64,000 nucleotides of DNA. Source: Terriglobales bacterium (GTDB taxonomy: Bacteria; Acidobacteriota; Terriglobia; Terriglobales; Acidobacteriaceae). The position numbers and the translations under genes are program-made. Each line of letters begins with the position of its first letter. Position 1 is the first letter of the stretch. This document shows, piece by piece, positions 58,709 to 64,000 of the stretch. The stretch covers positions 186,001 through 250,000 of the forward strand of contig DASRER010000002.1 in assembly GCA_035651995.1 (NCBI GenBank), in the 5' to 3' direction. The notes beneath the pieces were generated by a model that ran no database searches, was not told the DNA's origin, and saw only the letters and a program-made list of their open reading frames with translations.

Positions 58709-60153
58709 AGCGCATCGCCATCGTCGGCGGCGGCATCGCCGGTTTGAGTGCGGCATGGCGCGCCGAGCAATTGAGGCGGCAGCAGCCGGACCAGTTCAGC
58801 TACGCCCTGTTCGAACGCGCGAACCGCCTGGGCGGCGTGATTCGGACCGAGCACGTTGACGATTGCGTCGTCGAAGCGGGCCCCGACTCGTTCCTCACCG
58901 AAAAGCCCGCCGCCGCTGAGCTCTGCCGCGAACTCGGCATCGCCGGCGAACTCATCGGCTCGAACGACGCCACGCGCAAAACGTTCATCGTGGTCCGCGG
59001 CCGGCTGGCGCCGATGCCCGATGGATTGCAATTCATTGCGCCGACGCGCTTGCTGCCCACGGCCATGTCGCCGCTGTTCTCGCCTTCGACCAAGCTGCGC
59101 TTTGCGCGCGAATACTTCTCGGGACGGGCGAATTCAGCTTCCGTTGCAGACGAATCCGTCGCCGACCTGGTGCGCCGCCACTTCGGCCAGCAAGTTGTCG
59201 ACCGGCTCGCCGATCCGCTGCTCGCGGGCATTTATGGCGGCAGGGCCGACCGCCTGAGCGCTCGCGCCGTCCTGCCGCGCATGGTGGAGATGGAGGCCCG
59301 CTCGGGCAGCCTGATTCGCGGCATGCTCGCCGCGCGCAACAAGATGCAAACGGCATCCGGCGCTCGGGCACGCCCGCTGTTCACCACGCTGCGCGGCGGC
59401 ATGCAGCAGATGACGGACGCGATCGCCGCTCGCCTGGATCCGCGCGCGGTCCACGCGGGAACCGAAGTGGCATCGCTCTCGCGCGAGGGCGATGCCTGGC
59501 GTCTCGGACCACCGGCACGCGCCGAGCGCTTCGACGGAATTGTTCTTGCCCTGCCGGCCCACGCCGCCGCGGAGCTGTTGCGAGCCGCGCATCCGGAGCT
59601 GGCGCGAGAGCTGGCGGCCATCCCCCACACCTCTTCGCTGACGGTGGCGCTGGCGTACGACGCTTCTGCTTTCTCCACGCCGCTCGCCGGGTTCGGGTTC
59701 CTCGTGCCGCGGATGGAAAGCCGCGCGCTGCTGGCGTGCACGTATGTGCACAACAAATTTCCTCATCGCGCGCCCGCCGGACGCGTCCTGCTGCGTTGCT
59801 TCATCGGCGGCGAGCGCGCCGACGAGATGATGAATTGGGACAGCGAGCGAATTGTCGCCGCCGCGCGCGATGAACTGCGCGGCATTCTCGGCGTTACCGC
59901 GCGGCCGCGATCTGCCCGTGTCTTCCGTTGGCCGCGCGCCATGGCCCAATACGAGGTTGGACACCTGGAGCGGGTGGGGCGCATCGGGCGGATGCGACGC
60001 GAGCTTCCGGGTCTGGCGCTGGCTGGGAACTACCTGCGCGGCATCGGCGTACCTGATTGCATACAGAGCGGCGCCGCCGCGCTTGCCGAGATTGCACAGG
60101 CCGTCAGCGGAACCGCCCAGACAGCGCAACCCCGCCCCGAGGCGCGGGTTTAG
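58705..60153 (+). CDS. hemY: HemY-type (proto/copro)porphyrinogen oxidase
   Basis: A 482-residue FAD flavoprotein of the HemY/CgoX family: FAD Rossmann motif IAIVGGGIAGLSAAW at the N-terminus, ERANRLGGVIRTE, EAGPDSFLTEKPAA and the C-terminal LALAGNYLRGIGVPDCIQSG. It oxidises protoporphyrinogen or coproporphyrinogen with oxygen. The start overlaps hemH (ATGA). The symbol hemY follows the family; cgoX would apply if the coproporphyrin route is used. Confidence 0.9.
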   Translation: MKRIAIVGGGIAGLSAAWRAEQLRRQQPDQFSYALFERANRLGGVIRTEHVDDCVVEAGPDSFLTEKPAAAELCRELGIAGELIGSNDATRKTFIVVRGRLAPMPDGLQFIAPTRLLPTAMSPLFSPSTKLRFAREYFSGRANSASVADESVADLVRRHFGQQVVDRLADPLLAGIYGGRADRLSARAVLPRMVEMEARSGSLIRGMLAARNKMQTASGARARPLFTTLRGGMQQMTDAIAARLDPRAVHAGTEVASLSREGDAWRLGPPARAERFDGIVLALPAHAAAELLRAAHPELARELAAIPHTSSLTVALAYDASAFSTPLAGFGFLVPRMESRALLACTYVHNKFPHRAPAGRVLLRCFIGGERADEMMNWDSERIVAAARDELRGILGVTARPRSARVFRWPRAMAQYEVGHLERVGRIGRMRRELPGLALAGNYLRGIGVPDCIQSGAAALAEIAQAVSGTAQTAQPRPEARV

Positions 60154-60180
60154 TCAGACGGGCCGTTGTCAGGAGCACTT

Positions 60181-60924
60181 ATGAAGATCCGTGTCGCTGC
60201 CGTTCTCGCCATTCTCGCGGCGTTCGCCCTCGCTCTCCGCCTCGCCGCCGACAGTCCCAAGCCCGCGCAGGACATGCAGGGCATGGAGCACAGCGCCCTG
60301 CAGATGTCCGGACACATGGAGATGAGCGCGCACATGCGTCTCACTTCGTTGCGCGCCAAGCAGCCGGGCGACGACGAGCGCGCCGCACAGGTGGTTGCAG
60401 CAGCCCGCCGCGCCAGCGAGCGCTATCGCGACTACAAGACCGCTCTCGCCGACGGCTTCCAGATCTTCCTGCCCAACGTTCCGCAGCCGATGTATCACTT
60501 CACCAACTATCGCTACGCCATCGAAGCGGCGTTCGCCTTCAACCCTGAGCATCCCACGTCGCTGCTTTATGAAAAGCAGTCCAACGGCGGCTACAAGCTG
60601 ATCGGCGTGATGTATACCGCGCGCAAGGCCGCGACCGAAGCCGACCTCGACCAGCGCATCCCGCTCAGCATCGCGCAGTGGCACGCCCACACCAACTACT
60701 GCAAGCCGCCCGACAGCGAGCGCGCCGACGTGCTGAAGCCCAATGCGCGCTTCGGCCTGCGCGGAACTATCACCACCAGGGAGGAATGCGAGAAAGCCGG
60801 CGGCACCTTCATGCCGCAGGTCTTCGGCTGGATGGTGCACGTCTATCCCGATGAGAAGGACGCCGCCGCCATCTGGTCGGTCGAGCGCCAGATGGAACAC
60901 GGCGACCACGACCACATGCACTGA
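60181..60924 (+). CDS. Secreted protein with His/Met-rich ends, unknown function
   Basis: A 247-residue protein from the ATG at 60181 (CAGGAGC upstream). Signal peptide KIRVAAVLAILAAFALALRLAA. The mature N-terminus is rich in Met and His (QDMQGMEHSALQMSGHMEMSA), and the end is HGDHDHMH, both suited to copper or other metal binding. The centre has PMYHFTNYRYAIEAAFAFNPEHPTSLLYEK and QWHAHTNYCKPP, a pattern of acidobacterial exported proteins. It lies 27 bases after hemY, perhaps the same transcript. A metal-linked role is inference. Confidence 0.65.
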   Translation: MKIRVAAVLAILAAFALALRLAADSPKPAQDMQGMEHSALQMSGHMEMSAHMRLTSLRAKQPGDDERAAQVVAAARRASERYRDYKTALADGFQIFLPNVPQPMYHFTNYRYAIEAAFAFNPEHPTSLLYEKQSNGGYKLIGVMYTARKAATEADLDQRIPLSIAQWHAHTNYCKPPDSERADVLKPNARFGLRGTITTREECEKAGGTFMPQVFGWMVHVYPDEKDAAAIWSVERQMEHGDHDHMH

Positions 60925-60928
60925 GTGC

Positions 60929-63523
60929 TTACGGGCGGCTGAGGACGGTCTTCTCCGGATCGATCAGCAGCTTACGCGCGCCCGCCGGGGCCGTGAAGCG
61001 GAAACTCGTCTCGCCCGCGTCGGCAAAAACGCGGCCCAGATAGGTTGGCTTGCCGCTTCCTGCCGCCGCCGCGTAGATCGGCACGCTGGTGATCAGCCAT
61101 TCAGGCGCTTCTTTTTGCAGCAGCTTGCCGGTCACCACGGTTGATTCGCCACGCGGTGTGAACTTCACGTCGTCCACTTCGAAGCGCGGGATCGCGGCGC
61201 CTTCCACCCACCCCTGGAAAAACCAGTCCAGCGACTTGCGGCCTTCGTACTGCGCCGGCTCGGGCAACACGGCTTCGAGCGCCTTCTGCACATCCTCATT
61301 GGAAATCGTCTTGTAGCGAAAGTCGGTGACCAGCGAGCGCATGGCACGGAAAAACGGCTCATCGCCGTCAACGCGCTGCTCCACGCGCGCGCCGCGCGGG
61401 CCGCGGCGTGGACGCTCAGCCGCGGTGTCGCGCAGCATCTCGCGCAGCATGTGCAGCAGCCAGGTGCCGCGGCCATAGGTCACGGTCTCGTAGCCATCAG
61501 GAAATTTCGATGACGACAGCCGCGCACCCAGCGTGACCGGCCCGGCCTCGCGATTTTCGCGGCCCGTGTCCTTGCGCAGCAGGTTCTGCCGGTAGTGCTC
61601 CATGACGTTGCGGAACGCCGCCGGGTTCTGCTGTTCGATCATGAGCAGCGCCGCGTAGTTGGCCAGCGCCTCGGAGAGCCACTGGTCGCGGTACGTGCGC
61701 CATCCGATCTGGTCGCCGAACCACTGGTGTCCGATCTCGTGCGCTGGCATGAGCTGCTCGTACATGATTGTGCCGAAGTCGCCCAGCGAGCGGTGCATGC
61801 GCTCCTCGCGCGTGAGGAAAACGTAGCTGGAGAGAAACACCAGGCCCGGCCAGCCCTGGCTCACCGCGCCCGGCAGTTGCGTGAGCGACAGGCTGCTGTA
61901 TGGAAACGGCCCCAGGCGGCGCGACAGCCAATCGACCGTGCGCGCCGCGCTATCGGCCACGTTCTGCGCCTGACGGGAAGGATCGGGCGGCGTTTCCGGC
62001 AGGGGCACCGGCTGAGGCAGCCGCGGATTTCGCGGCGGAGGGGGCAGCAGCGGCGCCTGCGGCCCGCTGGCACGCGCCGCCGCCGAGCGCTCCACCGTCT
62101 GCGTCACATAAGTGGTCACGCCCACCTCGCCCGCCTTCGCCTGCGCCCGCTCGTACTGCCCGAGATTGAAGCCGGCGACCGGAATCGGATGCTCGGTCGC
62201 ATACCGCGCCACCTGCTCGCCTTCCACCGTCTCCTGCGACATTCGCTTTCCGGTGGCCACCAGCGTCCAGTTCTGCGGATAGCGGAACTCCAGGTCGTAA
62301 TCGGCCATCTGGAACCCGCGATTGGGATACCAGATGCCGCGCGCGCCCACGTACAGCAGTCCGCTGCCGGCTTCGCTCATCACCGCTCCGCTGTACCGGA
62401 ACCTGAGCTGCATCGCGGCGCCTGCGGGCGCTGCCCGCGGCAGGACCACGGCGATCAGGTCATTGCCGCGGCGTTCGAGCTGCGTTCCCTTCAGCGCCTC
62501 GTTCTGGATGATCTCGGCGGGCTCCTCCACCGTGCTTCCCGGATAGCGCACGGTCGCGGTCGTGACCTGCAGGAAGCGCGACAGCTCAAAGGCAAACATC
62601 CGGCGTCCGCTGCGCGGCGCTTCCACCGTGAGCCGCGCGTCGCCTTCCAGTTCGTGCGGCGGCTGCACCCGCGCACGGATCACGTACTTGCTGACCCGCA
62701 ACGGCTCTTCCGGGCCGGCTGCCGGGTCAGGCGCCGCTCCCCGCCGGTTCAGCCGCTGGCCGGGACCCGATGCAAACGACGTCCACAGGTCGTAGAAGAC
62801 ACCTGCATCGCTCTGGGCCACCTGGCCGACCCACACGTCCTCCGGCAGGCGCCCGTCGAAGTACAGATCGAAGGTCCCGAACGCGGTTCCGCCCACGCGC
62901 ACGTGCAGGGTGCGGTCGTCGCTTGCGTCGGCCGAGCGCTCGGCGGTCAAGGTGTCGAGCAGGCGCAGCGCGTCGGCGTCGGCAAGGTTCTGCGCCACCG
63001 TGTCCCACTTCTGGATGAACTCCTGCGGGTTCTCGGCCGTGCGCATGTCGGGCAAGAGTTGCTCGAAGGTGTCGTCGTTGAAGCGCAGGTAGGCCGAGGT
63101 GAACTTCTGCTCCAGGATGGCGGCGCCGGTGAACAGCGCCAGCGACGCGCGGTCCACGCGCGTCGGCGGCGACACCAGCACTTCGCCTTCGCCGGCGAAG
63201 AACGCGCCAGTAACGCGTCCTTCGATGGTCTTGGTGAAGGCGATCATGCCGTCGGCGAAGGTGACGTGCAGGGCGCGGCGGTCGATGGAGACGTCGCGCA
63301 CACGGTACACCCGCGCCGGATCGAGCCCGACGGCGCGCAACTGCCGGTAGAGGGCCGGAGCGCGCCCTTCCGGAGGCGGCGTCGGCGCCTGCGCAAGCGC
63401 CGGCGCGGCCGCGGCCAGCAGCGCCACGCACATCCCCGTACATGGCCGCAGGACTTTGGCAAGCGTTTTTTTCGTACGCGTTTCTTTGGCGCGCGTTTCT
63501 TTGGTAACCCCTGGGCCCTGCAT
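60929..63523 (-). CDS. Secreted M1-family (gluzincin) metallopeptidase
   Basis: An 864-residue protein. The zinc-binding HEIGH at residues 595-599 is followed 18 residues later by Glu618 in SEALANY: the HEXXH-18-E gluzincin pattern of M1 aminopeptidases; the substrate GxMEN motif is not obvious. Residues 45-260 form an unassigned extra domain, and a Pro-rich loop lies near 500. A signal peptide (MCVALLAAAAPALAQA) is preceded by a basic N-terminus KETRAKETRTKKTLAK, encoded by two GCGTTTCTTTGG units; a later Met31 start is possible. Confidence 0.82.
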   Translation of the reverse strand: MQGPGVTKETRAKETRTKKTLAKVLRPCTGMCVALLAAAAPALAQAPTPPPEGRAPALYRQLRAVGLDPARVYRVRDVSIDRRALHVTFADGMIAFTKTIEGRVTGAFFAGEGEVLVSPPTRVDRASLALFTGAAILEQKFTSAYLRFNDDTFEQLLPDMRTAENPQEFIQKWDTVAQNLADADALRLLDTLTAERSADASDDRTLHVRVGGTAFGTFDLYFDGRLPEDVWVGQVAQSDAGVFYDLWTSFASGPGQRLNRRGAAPDPAAGPEEPLRVSKYVIRARVQPPHELEGDARLTVEAPRSGRRMFAFELSRFLQVTTATVRYPGSTVEEPAEIIQNEALKGTQLERRGNDLIAVVLPRAAPAGAAMQLRFRYSGAVMSEAGSGLLYVGARGIWYPNRGFQMADYDLEFRYPQNWTLVATGKRMSQETVEGEQVARYATEHPIPVAGFNLGQYERAQAKAGEVGVTTYVTQTVERSAAARASGPQAPLLPPPPRNPRLPQPVPLPETPPDPSRQAQNVADSAARTVDWLSRRLGPFPYSSLSLTQLPGAVSQGWPGLVFLSSYVFLTREERMHRSLGDFGTIMYEQLMPAHEIGHQWFGDQIGWRTYRDQWLSEALANYAALLMIEQQNPAAFRNVMEHYRQNLLRKDTGRENREAGPVTLGARLSSSKFPDGYETVTYGRGTWLLHMLREMLRDTAAERPRRGPRGARVEQRVDGDEPFFRAMRSLVTDFRYKTISNEDVQKALEAVLPEPAQYEGRKSLDWFFQGWVEGAAIPRFEVDDVKFTPRGESTVVTGKLLQKEAPEWLITSVPIYAAAAGSGKPTYLGRVFADAGETSFRFTAPAGARKLLIDPEKTVLSRP

Positions 63524-63546
63524 GGATGCTGCTAGAATGCGCCCTC

Positions 63547-64000
63547 GTGCGGCGTTCTGTCATCTTGGCGGTGCTGGTGCTCTGGGCGTGTTCGTCCCCA
63601 GCTGAAACCATCCGCCTGAAGAACGGCCGCGTGATCTACGCCGACCGTGTGAGCGAAAAAGACGGCCGCGTCAGCTACGAAGTCGGCGACAACACCTTCA
63701 CGATTCCCAAAAACCTGGTGGAGCGCATTGACACCGGCGGGCAAGCGCCGGTTCCATCGGCACACCGCGCCGATGACGCTCGCCCCGCCGCCGACGACAT
63801 TCCCATCGTCAATCTCGACGCCCCCGGTGCGCAGGAGATCAGCGCGCGTGTCATCCAGAACGGCCGGGTGGATGAAGACGCGCTCGCTTCAATCGAAGCG
63901 CAGCGTAACGTTCCCGTAAGCGCGCTCGCCTATGACATTGCCGGGCTGCAAGCGCAGACCAGCGGCGATAACGCGCGCGCCGCCGGCTTCTTCCGCCACG
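63547..64000 (+). CDS. Secreted protein, TPR-peptidase-type N-terminus (3' end beyond window)
   Basis: GTG 63547 opens a frame that runs off the end of the window (151 codons visible). Signal peptide RRSVILAVLVLWACSSPA, then IRLKNGRVIYADRV and YEVGDNTFTIPKNLVERID, an SH3-like pattern found at the start of acidobacterial secreted proteins that continue into TPR repeats and a peptidase-MA-like domain (from memory). The visible remainder is acidic and low in motifs, ending as a helical repeat seems to begin (ALAYDIAGLQAQTSGDNARAAGFF). The start lies 24 bases from the divergent M1 gene start. Confidence 0.65.
   Translation, partial: MRRSVILAVLVLWACSSPAETIRLKNGRVIYADRVSEKDGRVSYEVGDNTFTIPKNLVERIDTGGQAPVPSAHRADDARPAADDIPIVNLDAPGAQEISARVIQNGRVDEDALASIEAQRNVPVSALAYDIAGLQAQTSGDNARAAGFFRH

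Noticed and set aside
61595-63535. 646-codon open frame on the plus strand
   Set aside because: Antisense to the M1-type peptidase with HEXXH-18-E; the product is Arg/His-rich without domains.

Overview
The window is one high-GC bacterial chromosome segment, most likely from an acidobacterium (Terriglobales/Koribacter-like). This is inferred from the gene neighbourhoods (lpxA-lpxI-oxidoreductase, pyrR-pyrB-pyrC, tdh-kbl, hemE-hemH-hemY), the CadC-like winged-helix/membrane protein, small acidobacterial-type proteins and dispersed TGGCAACTG-type intergenic repeats. No rRNA is present to settle the taxon.

Chromosomal part, left (1-32.6 kb): the end of lpxA, lpxI and a Gfo/Idh/MocA oxidoreductase (lipid A); a TonB-like protein; a winged-helix membrane regulator; a 35-residue membrane peptide coupled to miaA; a GH3 glycosidase; a lipoprotein; a zinc-ribbon membrane protein; pyrR-pyrB-pyrC; tdh-kbl; a frameshifted DinB-like gene; hyuB; a MerR regulator; a remnant alpha/beta-hydrolase and tRNA-Pro(TGG); a cluster of membrane glycosyltransferases (HpnI-like, ArnT-like, GT39-like, TPR type); an S41 peptidase; RNase R; a bactofilin; MurJ; and an FkbM methyltransferase. 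Chromosomal part, right (51.7-64 kb): a secreted Arg/Tyr-rich protein, lactate permease, Ada, an M28 peptidase, hemE-hemH-hemY, a secreted His/Met-rich protein, an M1-type peptidase and the start of a secreted protein.

Between them lies a ~19 kb integrated element (32677-51654) bounded by a 40-bp repeat (one mismatch) of the 5' half of tRNA-Ser(GCT). It carries a tyrosine integrase, a HTH excisionase-like protein, paired ACTGCAT repeats at both ends and once inside, a divergent promoter pair, a replication-type gene with iteron-like repeats inside its coding sequence (lambda O-like layout), a run of small overlapping genes, three larger proteins that look like minor or internal virion proteins, and a 3' cargo block. 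No portal, major capsid, large terminase, tail-tube or lysis gene is recognisable. The element is therefore best described as a phage-derived integrative element, possibly a phage satellite with its own virion-protein cassette, or else a decayed prophage. This is the most unusual part of the window.

The element lies on the 5' side of tRNA-Ser. A good promoter (TTGTCA-17-TAGGCT) that fits the ancestral tRNA gene now sits beyond the right att repeat, separated from the intact tRNA.
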